A stretch of 64,000 bases of DNA. It comes from Trichormus variabilis 0441. Its GTDB lineage: Bacteria > Cyanobacteriota > Cyanobacteriia > Cyanobacteriales > Nostocaceae. The stretch lies in assembly GCF_009856605.1 (NCBI RefSeq), contig NZ_CP047242.1, positions 3,664,001-3,728,000 of the forward strand, given 5' to 3'. Shown here in pieces: positions 17,879 to 26,099 of this stretch. Position numbers and translations under genes: made by a program. The notes beneath the pieces were generated by a model, which saw nothing but the letters and a program-made list of their open reading frames with translations, was not told where the DNA came from and did not search any database. Numbering within the stretch: the first letter of the stretch is position 1; each line of letters opens with the position of its first letter.

Positions 17879-19694
17879 GATACTGTTGGCGAATTGATAG
17901 AGGGCAAAACCAATCATCACAAAATAGAAAATCAGGAATACTATGAGGCAGTGGGAGCAATTCGAGCAAAGTGAGAAACGCGAGTCTGACTGCGTGGGAC
18001 ATGTTGCCACCAATCCCACATCCGACTGAAGTTGATAGCAGCAGCAGTAATGACATGCTGCAAGAGAGTTTTGGCAAGACCAATGTAGCGACAACGGCGT
18101 AATTGGTAGCGACCAGTAGCTTGGGAAATCAAGCCTTCAACGCCAGCACGTTGGTGATAAATTTGTTGAAAAGATTCAGTTTTTTGGCGAATGCGAGCAT
18201 CATGTAATGCAAGATGTAGTTCCTGTGGTTTGAGGGTCAGAAGACGCGGTAGTTTTTTGGAGCGAGTGCATTTTGAGCGACTTGAACAAAGCGAACAATC
18301 GGATTTGTCAAATTGTATTTTGACTACTGGATTGTCATGGCTATCGACAGTTGTACGCCAGGACTTACTTTGTTTACCCATTGGGCAATCAACACGCATC
18401 AAATCCCAATGAATAGTGAAGCAATTTTGCTCAAAGCCGGATTGTGCTGTTGCTTGCCAACTAGTTCCGGGGGGAACTTTTCCTACTAAATCAACATGAA
18501 AATGGGATTGACTATCGACTAAGTTTTGAGCATTGACATAGCCAGTATCGACAACATGTTCTTGTGGCAAAAGATTGTTCTGGTTTAAACGAGAATGAAT
18601 TACTGGTGTCATCTCAACATCCGCACTTGTGGCCACGGACGTTTCCACATTGATAATTAAGTTTGGCAGTATGGGGTGACAAATTTCTGTCAGATGCAGA
18701 TTATAACCAGTCCAGTTGATTTCTCGCTTGCTGGAATTGCGTGCATCAACATCGTAAGGAGATTCAATCTGTAGTCTATTTGGTGGTAAGTTATCTTGTT
18801 CTCGCCAATAGACTTGTTGCAATTGAATATAGTATTGTTGCACCCAAACTATACGTAATGTTTCCACTGATGGAATCTGCCACAGCCAATTACAAGTTGA
18901 GTCTGCATACAAAGCGGATAGCAAATGATGACCATCCTCACCAATTTTTCGCCTCAATTTCTCACGTTCGGCTTTTGATTTGGGCAAGCGGTATTGCTCA
19001 AATCTCAGGGAGTAACGTTCAAACCAATCAACGTCAACTCTCGATTTGAGCCAATCAGGGGCAAAATAAGCCAAGTCATTTAAGGTATGACGTAAAGTTT
19101 CTCCCACTAATTCCAAACGATTTAACTGTCGTACTGCGGCTAATACGTGAGTTGAATCAGTTCTGACACGGCCGCGATTTTTGAGCCAACCTAGTTCTTG
19201 GAAACGAGCTAGCATTTGGTTGAGTAACTCTCGCTCTCGTCCTGCTTTGATTAATCGCTGACGAAATTCTGAAAGTACTGAATAATCAAACCCTGGGTCA
19301 TTTAATTCCAACGATAGTGCGTATTTCCAATCAATATGACCCCTCACTGCATCCGCCGCTTGTCTATCCGTTAAACCTTCGATAAATTGCATTACTGTCA
19401 CTAATGCCAGTTGTCCTGCTGATATTCCACTTTGACCACAATCTGCGCGGTAAAGTTTGACAAAATCCTCATCCTTATATAACACTCCTATTTCATCCCG
19501 CATCTTCATATATATGTTCCCTTTGGGAAATGAATTCCGGGCTACTTGCGCTGTTGTTTCAGGAATCTGCGACATATCACGCGGGTGCAGGGTCATAATC
19601 TTTGTAGATGCTACGCTCAATATACTTATTCTCTTTTTTCCACTGTTCCAAACTCTTGAGGGGCTTAACCCTTCAATAATTCGCCAACAGTATC
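17879..19694 (-). mobile_element. Complete IS1182-like insertion sequence
   Basis: 1,816 bp. Terminal inverted repeats of 17 bp are perfect: GATACTGTTGGCGAATT at 17879-17895 and its complement at 19678-19694, with weaker similarity continuing inward. A 7-bp target duplication CTACCAA lies at 17872-17878 and 19695-19701. Removing the element and one duplication restores the palindrome CCCCTTCCCTACCAAGGAAGGGG of a dispersed repeat. One intact transposase gene is carried. The perfect ends point to a fairly recent insertion. Confidence 0.92.
17941..19596 (-). CDS. IS1182-family transposase
   Basis: DDE transposase of about 551 residues starting at MTLHPRDMSQIPE. Visible parts: an N-terminal DUF772-like block (LYRADCGQSGISAGQLALVTVMQFIEGLTDRQAADAVR, then DPGFDYSVLSEFRQRL), the first catalytic Asp in VRTDSTHVLA, DTGYVNAQNL (second Asp), a Cys cluster CSLCSSRSKC, and the third acidic residue in HYQRAGVEGLISQ-like HQRAGVEGLISQ. 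The frame stays open upstream to 19701, outside the element, so the upstream start is not used. The gene is intact, so the element may be active. Confidence 0.9.
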   Translation of the reverse strand: MTLHPRDMSQIPETTAQVARNSFPKGNIYMKMRDEIGVLYKDEDFVKLYRADCGQSGISAGQLALVTVMQFIEGLTDRQAADAVRGHIDWKYALSLELNDPGFDYSVLSEFRQRLIKAGRERELLNQMLARFQELGWLKNRGRVRTDSTHVLAAVRQLNRLELVGETLRHTLNDLAYFAPDWLKSRVDVDWFERYSLRFEQYRLPKSKAEREKLRRKIGEDGHHLLSALYADSTCNWLWQIPSVETLRIVWVQQYYIQLQQVYWREQDNLPPNRLQIESPYDVDARNSSKREINWTGYNLHLTEICHPILPNLIINVETSVATSADVEMTPVIHSRLNQNNLLPQEHVVDTGYVNAQNLVDSQSHFHVDLVGKVPPGTSWQATAQSGFEQNCFTIHWDLMRVDCPMGKQSKSWRTTVDSHDNPVVKIQFDKSDCSLCSSRSKCTRSKKLPRLLTLKPQELHLALHDARIRQKTESFQQIYHQRAGVEGLISQATGRYQLRRCRYIGLAKTLLQHVITAAAINFSRMWDWWQHVPRSQTRVSHFARIAPTAS

Positions 19695-19728
19695 CTACCA
19701 AGGAAGGGGAGTAATAATTAAAGCCTCT

Positions 19729-19773
19729 ACGCCACTTGCTACAACGCGGGGAACCCGCACAACACAGTGGCTC
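19729..19773. repeat. Dispersed repeat, copy 1 (ACGCCACTTGCT...CAGTGGCT)
   Basis: ACGCCACTTGCT, GGGGAACCCG and CAACACAGTGGCT occur in this order; the reverse complement of the same arrangement lies at 31830-31875. Confidence 0.55.
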
Positions 19774-19879
19774 CTTCTTGCAGGGCAGAGTACGGGTACT
19801 CCTGCGGAGAACTCGTAGAGTAGCAAGCTATAAAGAGGGGTTTCTAGAATCATTTACCAGCACTTAATACTTACTATTT

Positions 19880-20434
19880 ATGGCTAAAGTTTTTGACCAC
19901 ATCACCAAAGAATTACAAGAATTTATTGCAGCCCAACACCTGTTTTTTGTAGCTTCTGCACCCCTGAGTCCTGATGGCCATGTGAATATGTCTCCCAAAG
20001 GACTAGACTGCTTTCGGATTCTTTCCCCTCATCAGGTAGCTTACCTAGATTTAACAGGTAGTGGTAATGAAACCTCAGCCCATCTCCAAGAAAACGGGCG
20101 AATCACCTTAATGTTTTGCGCTTTTGAAGGAGCGCCTCTAATTTTACGCCTCTATGGAAAAGGAGAGACAATTTTACCCAGTTCCCCTAATTGGGATTCC
20201 TTGTACTCATTATTTCCTCCAATCCCTGGAACTCGGCAAATTATAGTTGCAGATATCGAACGTGTGCAAACTTCTTGTGGTCTTGGTGTCCCACTGTATG
20301 AATATCAAGGACAAAGACAGGCTTTAGTTGATTGGGCAGAGAAAAAAGGAGTACAAGGAGTTAATGACTATCGAAAGCAAAAAAATGTTGTGAGTATCGA
20401 TGGTTTACCGACTCCACTCAGCAAATTATTTTAA
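19880..20434 (+). CDS. Pyridoxamine 5'-phosphate oxidase-family protein
   Basis: A 184-residue split-barrel flavoprotein-like product. Blocks typical of the family: QHLFFVASAPLSPDGHVNMSPKG near the N-terminus, VAYLDLTGSGNETSAHLQENGRITLMFCAFEGAPLILRLYGKGE in the middle, and a C-terminal SCGLGVPLYEYQGQR. The role is unknown; relatives bind FMN. It is the second PNPOx-fold gene around the insertion sequence, and before the insertion it lay about 270 bases downstream of the first on the same strand, though they are only distantly alike. Confidence 0.85.
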   Translation: MAKVFDHITKELQEFIAAQHLFFVASAPLSPDGHVNMSPKGLDCFRILSPHQVAYLDLTGSGNETSAHLQENGRITLMFCAFEGAPLILRLYGKGETILPSSPNWDSLYSLFPPIPGTRQIIVADIERVQTSCGLGVPLYEYQGQRQALVDWAEKKGVQGVNDYRKQKNVVSIDGLPTPLSKLF

Positions 20435-20825
20435 GCAGCCTGAGAAAATTTCAGTAAATATGTAGGTTCTTTTGCTACAAAGATGATCTTTGTCATAAAT
20501 TAAGTAATTGCCGAAAACAGAAAGCATTTACAACAAATGAGAAAGCAATATCTCTAATTGCTTGCTGAAAACACCGAAATGAATACGCAATCTACTGAAA
20601 TGAGAAAGTATTTACAGCAAATGAATAAGCAATATGCCTAATTGCTTACGGAAAACACTGAAATGAGAAAGCATTTAAGGCAAATAAGAAAGTATTTAAG
20701 CATTTTGCTTTCTCAAACGCTTATGAGCAAAAAAATAATGCGCTAAAGCCCACCAAAAGCTACTTCTGGGATGAAAGCTACACCGGAGGTCATCGCTAAA
20801 AAAATCTAATTGTGTGAACAAATTA
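20435..20825. repeat. Degenerate tandem repeats in gene-free stretch
   Basis: From 20518 to 20716 units beginning AGAAAGCATTTACA, then GAGAAAGCAATAT, CTAATTGCTT and GAAAACACTGAAATG recur two to three times with point changes (for example AGAAAGTATTTACAGC and AGAAAGCATTTAAGGC). The segment ends in a GCTTTCTC block that can pair with the AGAAAGC units. No reading frame. Confidence 0.6.
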
Positions 20826-21011
20826 CTAAGGACGCGCAATTTCCAAGTCTTTGCATATTTTGACAACTAGAACATCAACAATTTCTGTATGTCTGGGAAC
20901 TGCTGATGTTCTATTGTTGATTGGATTGTAGTAAATTGTATGCTTCCCACCCTCTCGAAGAAATAAACAACCATTCTCTTCTAAATGGCGAATTAACTCA
21001 CGTCTTTTCAC
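20826..21011 (-). CDS. hicA: HicA-type mRNA interferase toxin
   Basis: A 61-residue protein with the HicA double-stranded-RNA-binding-like fold: MKRRELIRHLEENGCLFLREGGKHTIYYNP, where the His in GGKHTIY is the catalytic residue of the family, then the C-terminal IVDVLVVKICKDLEI helix. HicA cleaves mRNA in the cell when not bound by HicB. It starts at GTG 21011, which overlaps the TAG stop of hicB by one base (TAGTG), so the two are translationally coupled. The order here is antitoxin first. Confidence 0.88.
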   Translation of the reverse strand: MKRRELIRHLEENGCLFLREGGKHTIYYNPINNRTSAVPRHTEIVDVLVVKICKDLEIARP

Positions 21012-21232
21012 TAGATTTTAACGGTAATCTGTTCACGAATAACGTTTTTGTTAGCGAGTTCTTTTTCTGCAAGCTCTCGATTAGAAATCAATATAAGTTC
21101 AATAGCTTCTAATAAACTTTCTCTTGCTTCTTCTAAAGTTCTCTCTTGAATATTTGCTCCTGGTAACTCTTGGGCATAGCCTATATACCAATCGCCTACT
21201 TTTTCAAATACAGCAGTGAAAGAGTTTTCCAT
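21011..21232 (-). CDS. hicB: HicB-type antitoxin
   Basis: A 73-residue protein with the partial RNase H fold of HicB: FTAVFEKVGDWYIGYAQELPGANIQERTLEEARESLLEAIELIL. It neutralises HicA by binding it. The C-terminus is short (KNVIREQITVKI) with no clear helix-turn-helix or ribbon-helix-helix DNA-binding domain, so autoregulation may be weak or use the complex. It is the first gene of the pair and starts 233 bases before a palindrome-bearing intergenic region. Confidence 0.88.
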   Translation of the reverse strand: MENSFTAVFEKVGDWYIGYAQELPGANIQERTLEEARESLLEAIELILISNRELAEKELANKNVIREQITVKI

Positions 21233-21321
21233 ATTATTTCATAATAATTGCTTGGACAAAACGAGCAACAATTATATATTTGCACTATGTGAGTACGAGC
21301 TTAGAATATCATAATTCAGTA

Positions 21322-21351
21322 TTGACTTCCAATATATACTGGAAGTATATT
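21322..21351 (+). promoter_or_regulatory. Promoter-like element with embedded palindrome
   Basis: TTGACT and GTATAT/TATATT are separated by 17-18 bases, and ACTTCCA-N8-TGGAAGT (21325-21346) sits exactly between them. This is a typical arrangement for a repressor operator; the bound protein is unknown. It lies between hicB and the next plus-strand gene. The rest of 21233-21665 holds no gene. Confidence 0.4.
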
Positions 21352-21538
21352 AGAATGAATCAGTTTTTGAAGTGAGTTATACAACTTACAAAATACTGAA
21401 CAGTTTCCTAATTGGTACTTAGGATGCTTTATATAGCTCTCTAGTGTTTTAGAGCGTTACAACGTGAAAATAGTTAAATTAAGGGTAATTTTGCAGCGAT
21501 TTTGAACTGATTTGCTGTGATTTTGCCCTGTTTTGCTT

Positions 21539-21568
21539 TTGACAATAAGCCGATTTTGGCTCTATAGT
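21539..21568 (+). promoter_or_regulatory. Sigma70-type promoter for the small gene at 21666
   Basis: TTGACA at 21539-21544, 18-base spacer, TATAGT at 21563-21568. The spacer contains AGCC-GATTTT-GGCT. It lies about 100 bases before the downstream start codon. Confidence 0.5.
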
Positions 21569-21665
21569 TGATTACACTTAGTTGTTCTGTATAGGAAGTA
21601 CCATCCTTGATAACTAAGCCTTAAATTCACGTTATAACGTCGTAAAATAAATTCTGGAGAATTTA

Positions 21666-21911
21666 ATGAACGGAAAACTTTCTCGCCTTGAATTGGCAGC
21701 CCAGCTAGCTGAAAATACAAAAGAGAACGTAGAAATGCTCAAGCTACTATTAAAGCTAGACGAATTAGATAAAGTTGATGTACAACCAGATTCTCAGTTA
21801 AAGCGTAAAGCAGTTGAAATAGCTGTAAAAAAAGGTATTTACACTCCTCGACACGTCAACAAAATGACTTATACGGAACTTGAAGAGTGGTGTCTCGCCC
21901 AAAATTTCTAG
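21666..21911 (+). CDS. Small helical protein of unknown function
   Basis: An 81-residue, mostly helical, charged protein (LELAAQLAENTKENVEMLKLLLKLDELDK, then LKRKAVEIAVKKGIYTPRHVNKMTYTELEEW). A GGAGA ribosome site lies just before the ATG, and a good promoter about 100 bases upstream. I recognise no family. The position next to hicBA suggests accessory DNA, but nothing in it looks like a toxin or antitoxin. Confidence 0.6.
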   Translation: MNGKLSRLELAAQLAENTKENVEMLKLLLKLDELDKVDVQPDSQLKRKAVEIAVKKGIYTPRHVNKMTYTELEEWCLAQNF

Positions 21912-21934
21912 TTTAGTTATTTAGCAATACAATA

Positions 21935-21965
21935 ACCTATCCATTCGCTTGTGGAGTGGATAGGC
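21935..21965 (+). terminator. Possible hairpin terminator
   Basis: CCTATCCA and TGGATAGG form an 8-bp stem around a 13-base loop, 25 bases after the small gene. No T-run follows, so the call is weak. Confidence 0.35.
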
Positions 21966-22159
21966 TATGAGACCAAAGTAAAAATTCAGTTTTTGGCGTT
22001 GCTGAATCAGGGGATGAAATTTGATGTGCTGAAATCTCAAACTCTTTATCTTCTCTGCGTCTCTGCGTGATAGAAATCATCCCACATTTATGCAACGGAC
22101 GGTTTTTCAATGCTTGGAAAAATTTGTCTCTGGTTAGTCCTAACCTAGAAATTATTTTC

Positions 22160-25100
22160 TTAAACCGTCACACCTTCCAATTGTTCATCTGTCAACTCAT
22201 ACAACTGACGCAACTTATCTAACTTATCTGTATCAGCTTGCCATAAACCCCGTCCATGCGCTTCTAACATCCTGTTGAGGATATTACGAAAAGCTTCTGG
22301 GTTGGCTTGGCGTAGTTTCTCTGCCATTTCGGGGTCTAAAGCATAAGTATCAGCAGCTTGGTCATAAACCCAATCATCTTTAAAATCAGCCGTACCACCC
22401 CAACCGATTAGGGCTGTCATGCGTTGGGAAATTTCATAAGCGCCACCGGAACCTTGATTCGCCATTGCATCAGCCCATTTGGGATTAAGTAATTTAGTTC
22501 GGTATTCCATCCGCAATAAATCTTCTAAGTTGCGGGGTGTGGTGTCTTTAGAGAAACTTTCGACAAAACTAGCCGTAACTTTCTTACCGCTTTGCTTTTC
22601 GGCTGCTTTTTTCAACCCGCCGGTGTTGGCGTAATATTCCTGAATATCGGTTAAACCATATTCTACCGAATCTATTTCTTGCACAATGCGATCGCTCGTC
22701 TTCAAAAGTTCCTGCAATACTTCTGGTCTAGCTTGTCCTTTGTCTTGTCTGCCATAGCTAAACACATTGCGACTTTGCCAAGTATTGCCTAACTCTTCGC
22801 CAGATTCCCAGTTACCATCAACAACTCTATCATTGACCAAAGAACCAAAATCACCCGCAGGATTGGAAAATAATCTCGCGGAAGCATTTTCTACGCCTTG
22901 GGCTTTTAAAGCTAAAGCGTGTTTTCTAATAAAATTCTGGTCTTCTGGTTCATCAGCATCAGCAGCTCTTTGAAATAAATCATCTAATAATTCAATGATG
23001 TTGACAAAACTATCTCTAAAAATTCCTGACAGATTTCCTAACACATCAATACGGGGATGTCCGACTTCTGCTAAAGGCTTCAATTCATAACGCACAATGC
23101 GACCTGTTCCTTCTTTCACAGGTTCAGCACCGACTAATTCTAAAAGAATCCCTAAAGATTCACCCTTAGTTTTAATCGCATCCAATCCCCACAATAAAAC
23201 TGCTACGGTTTCGGGATATGTATGATGTTCTTGTAAATGCTGGGCGATGATTTTTTGAGCAATTTCTCGACCCCGTTCATAAGCTGCGGGGGATGGCATT
23301 CTATAGGGGTCTAAAGCGTGAATATTTCGACCTGTGGGTAATACACCAGCACCATCCCGTAACAAATCGCCTCCCGGTGCTGGGGGAATGTATTCACCAT
23401 TTAATCCGCGTAATAAATTAGTTAATTCATCTGTAGTTTGCATTAACAAATCTGTAATTTGCTGCTCAATTTCTGGGTCTTTTGATTGTTCTTCACCAAA
23501 ATAAGCATTGAGATAAGACGCTAATTCTTCTTGATTTGGTGCTTCACCTAATGTATGTAACCCAGAAGAAAACAAGCGCGTTTCTAAAACTTGCAAATAC
23601 TCATATAATTTCACCAAATAATCATCAAAAGCATGGGCGCTAAACATTCTGATATTTTCTGGAGTGAAGGAAATACCCAAGCGTTTGGCATCTTCAAAGG
23701 GGCAATCTGTATCTAAACCTGTATCAACAATCTTTTTACAAATCCCTTCTTTCAAGACATAATTCTTTTGCGGGTCTTCTCGATATTCTGCAATTAAATC
23801 CCGCAGTGTAATTAATTCCTTATATAACCCAGCGCGACCATAAGGCGGGACATTGTGAGAAATTAGCACCCCATAACCGCGACGCTTGGCCAAAATCGAC
23901 TCGGAAGGATTATTGGCTGCATATATATATAGATTGGGCAAATCTCCCAACAAAATATCTGACCAGGAATAACCAGTATTACCCAAAGGTGAACCGGGTA
24001 ACCATTCTACAGTCCCGTGCATACCAAAATGGACAACAGCATCAGCTTGTAATTCATTTTGCAACCATTTGTAAAAAGCAGCATATTGGGGATGGGGTGT
24101 TAAATCACGTTCAAACATCAGGCGCATAGGGTCGCCTTGTATCCCCAATGGTGGCTGGACACCTATCCACACGTTTCCTAACTGCACACCACCAACATGA
24201 AGTTCATCACCGTAGGTTTTGATTCCGCTACCTGTCAAAGATTTCCATTGTTTTTCGATACGGGAAGTGCGGAGATATCCCAACCATTTTTCCAATTTAC
24301 GGGAATTAACAGTATTAGCTGAAGAAGGAAAAGGTTTATTTTTCTCCCATCTTTCCATCTCTTCATCAGTTTCCTTCACCAGACGAATTAATTCTTCCCC
24401 ATCTTCTGGGATATCGCCGACGTTGTAACCTTGGTCTTTGAGGGCGTGGAGTAATTTAATCAAACTACGAGGAACATTTAATAATGCAGCCGTACCCGTA
24501 GCCCCATAACCAGGAGGGAACCCATATAAGATGATGGCAATTTTCCGTTCTGCTGGGGGTGTTTGGCGTAAAGCAATCCAGCTTTTAACTCTACCAATGA
24601 GACGCTGTACCCGTTCAGGAACTAAATAAATATCTTCACCCACCAAACCACCAAGGGGTATGGTATCAATTGCACCGTCTAATTCTGGTAAGGCGTATAA
24701 CACTACGCTTTGCAAACCACCCACACCTTGACGTGTCCATGAATGGATATCTTGAATTAATAAAGGTGCAGCGACAATATAAGGAACATTTTTGGCGGTA
24801 AGAATGCGCTTGGCTACTTCCACCTGACGACCAGCTTCCATTGAACCCGCCGGGCCACCGACCAGAGGAAAGCCAATAGTGGAAACAATTGCATCAACTT
24901 TAACGGCTTCTGGGGATAGTGAGGGTGTGGCAATATTACCGATTTGGCGTTGCTGAAATTCGTAGTCAGTCGTCATCCAATCCCGTACCGCAACGTGTCC
25001 TTCTACGCCGTTGATAAAAATAGGTAAGGGAATGAAACCCGCATCTTCAAAGCGGCGAATTAATTGGGGAATATAGGGTTGTTTGGTGATGACGTGTTTA

Positions 25101-25822
25101 CGGTAGAGGAGAATACCAACAACTGGATTTGTGGCGACGTTGCGGGGATGGGTTTGATACCATGCCAAATATTCGCGGGGGGATGCAAAAAACCCTGGAT
25201 AATCGGGATGCAATAAACCTATGTTGGGGGTTTCAATTGGTGGGGGAATGTCACCGATTTTTAAATCTAAATATTTTTCTGCTAGCGTCCAAAATAAAGC
25301 AGCCACGTTTTCAGTGCCGCCGGCGTTCCAATAACCATAGATAATTAACCAGTTGCGTAAGTCTTGGACTTTCTGCACTGGGACAAATTTTAAGAGTTTG
25401 GGGCCGATTTTTAAAAAGCTAATATAACCCGCGAGTTTGTCTTCTTCTCGTCCGTTGCTGAATTTGTCGAGAATAAATTTAACAGGTTTGGGCATTCCCT
25501 TTGGTTTATCACCAATGGCGAAAGCACCCAGTTTAGTTAAACTCATCAATTCTAAGGCTGACTCAAATACTAAGCGGATGGGAATTTGGGAAACGCGATC
25601 GCGCAACCACACAACTTGGTCATAATCAAATAGTAGGCTACCAAAAAACACATCCGCGCCTTGCAAGGCCGCTTCCACTTCCAGACGTTTGCTGGTAATA
25701 TCGCGATCGCTAAACACCCGAATATCTAAATCAGCACAGCGAGAATTAGCCAAAAAGGCTGCTTTTCTGTACAAGTCAGCATTAAATGATTCAAATCCAG
25801 CAATCAAAACGATGCGTTTCAT
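22160..25822 (-). CDS. Magnesium chelatase subunit H-like protein (BchH/ChlH paralogue)
   Basis: A 1,220-residue member of the BchH/CobN large chelatase subunits. The N-terminal DUF3479-type domain (residues 1-160) is followed by the conserved CobN/ChlH blocks: VVGILLYRKH, PVFINGVEGH-like PLPIFINGVEGHVAVRDW, VGGPAGSMEAGR, YGFPPGYGATGTAALLNVPRS, QPPLGIQGDP, VHFGMHGTVEWLPG, and PSPAAYERG near the C-terminus. The main cyanobacterial ChlH is about 1,330 residues and begins differently, so this is probably the second, shorter paralogue; its metal and tetrapyrrole substrate are uncertain. It stands alone, with no D or I subunit nearby. Confidence 0.8.
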   Translation of the reverse strand: MKRIVLIAGFESFNADLYRKAAFLANSRCADLDIRVFSDRDITSKRLEVEAALQGADVFFGSLLFDYDQVVWLRDRVSQIPIRLVFESALELMSLTKLGAFAIGDKPKGMPKPVKFILDKFSNGREEDKLAGYISFLKIGPKLLKFVPVQKVQDLRNWLIIYGYWNAGGTENVAALFWTLAEKYLDLKIGDIPPPIETPNIGLLHPDYPGFFASPREYLAWYQTHPRNVATNPVVGILLYRKHVITKQPYIPQLIRRFEDAGFIPLPIFINGVEGHVAVRDWMTTDYEFQQRQIGNIATPSLSPEAVKVDAIVSTIGFPLVGGPAGSMEAGRQVEVAKRILTAKNVPYIVAAPLLIQDIHSWTRQGVGGLQSVVLYALPELDGAIDTIPLGGLVGEDIYLVPERVQRLIGRVKSWIALRQTPPAERKIAIILYGFPPGYGATGTAALLNVPRSLIKLLHALKDQGYNVGDIPEDGEELIRLVKETDEEMERWEKNKPFPSSANTVNSRKLEKWLGYLRTSRIEKQWKSLTGSGIKTYGDELHVGGVQLGNVWIGVQPPLGIQGDPMRLMFERDLTPHPQYAAFYKWLQNELQADAVVHFGMHGTVEWLPGSPLGNTGYSWSDILLGDLPNLYIYAANNPSESILAKRRGYGVLISHNVPPYGRAGLYKELITLRDLIAEYREDPQKNYVLKEGICKKIVDTGLDTDCPFEDAKRLGISFTPENIRMFSAHAFDDYLVKLYEYLQVLETRLFSSGLHTLGEAPNQEELASYLNAYFGEEQSKDPEIEQQITDLLMQTTDELTNLLRGLNGEYIPPAPGGDLLRDGAGVLPTGRNIHALDPYRMPSPAAYERGREIAQKIIAQHLQEHHTYPETVAVLLWGLDAIKTKGESLGILLELVGAEPVKEGTGRIVRYELKPLAEVGHPRIDVLGNLSGIFRDSFVNIIELLDDLFQRAADADEPEDQNFIRKHALALKAQGVENASARLFSNPAGDFGSLVNDRVVDGNWESGEELGNTWQSRNVFSYGRQDKGQARPEVLQELLKTSDRIVQEIDSVEYGLTDIQEYYANTGGLKKAAEKQSGKKVTASFVESFSKDTTPRNLEDLLRMEYRTKLLNPKWADAMANQGSGGAYEISQRMTALIGWGGTADFKDDWVYDQAADTYALDPEMAEKLRQANPEAFRNILNRMLEAHGRGLWQADTDKLDKLRQLYELTDEQLEGVTV

Positions 25823-25952
25823 TCCCGTAAGCCAAGAAACATTTCTTTACCTAAAATTTTACATAAAGCTCTTGACAATTGGGCATCAGTTAGAGAAAAG
25901 GGATAGGGGATTGATTTGTCCCTAATTCCCAATTTTGGCAATTTGGCACATT

Positions 25953-25964
25953 TGATAATTATCA
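25953..25964. promoter_or_regulatory. Perfect 12-bp palindrome TGATAATTATCA
   Basis: Lies in the gap between the chelatase-like gene and the ABC exporter operon, just before a possible small RNA. It resembles half of a Zur or Fur box but lacks the 7-1-7 spacing of the Zur boxes at 33981 and 35146. Confidence 0.35.
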
Positions 25965-25983
25965 GGTTGGTATTCTGAGGTTC

Positions 25984-26052
25984 ATGAATGTTCTTTGTGC
26001 GACCATACAGACTTGCAGAACCCCTCGGTTAACCACCGGGGGTCTTTTTTTT
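25984..26052 (+). ncRNA. Candidate small RNA or attenuated leader
   Basis: A strong terminator at 26020-26052 has no plus-strand gene before it, since the flanking chelatase gene runs away on the minus strand. It must end either a short RNA started near 25975-25990 or a leader of the ABC exporter operon. A 28-codon frame starts at ATG 25984 and reads through the terminator stem, so a leader peptide is possible but unproven. Confidence 0.4.
26020..26052 (+). terminator. Rho-independent terminator before the ABC exporter operon
   Basis: ACCCC(T)CGG pairs with CCGGGGGT around a TTAACCA loop, with one bulged T and alternate G pairing, followed directly by C and eight T residues. It ends 48 bases before the GTG of the first ABC gene. 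Confidence 0.8.
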
Positions 26053-26099
26053 AACCTTTGTAGGGGATAATTTTTAAAAGATATCAGGGATAAATTCCA

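Noticed and set aside
17744..18094. 116-codon minus-strand frame at the IS edge
   Set aside because: It crosses the left end of the insertion sequence and overlaps the transposase in another frame.
25953..25964. Third Zur box before the ABC exporter
   Set aside because: TGATAATTATCA is a perfect palindrome but is 3 bases shorter than the 7-1-7 Zur pattern, and it lies about 135 bases before the gene; kept only as an unnamed palindrome.
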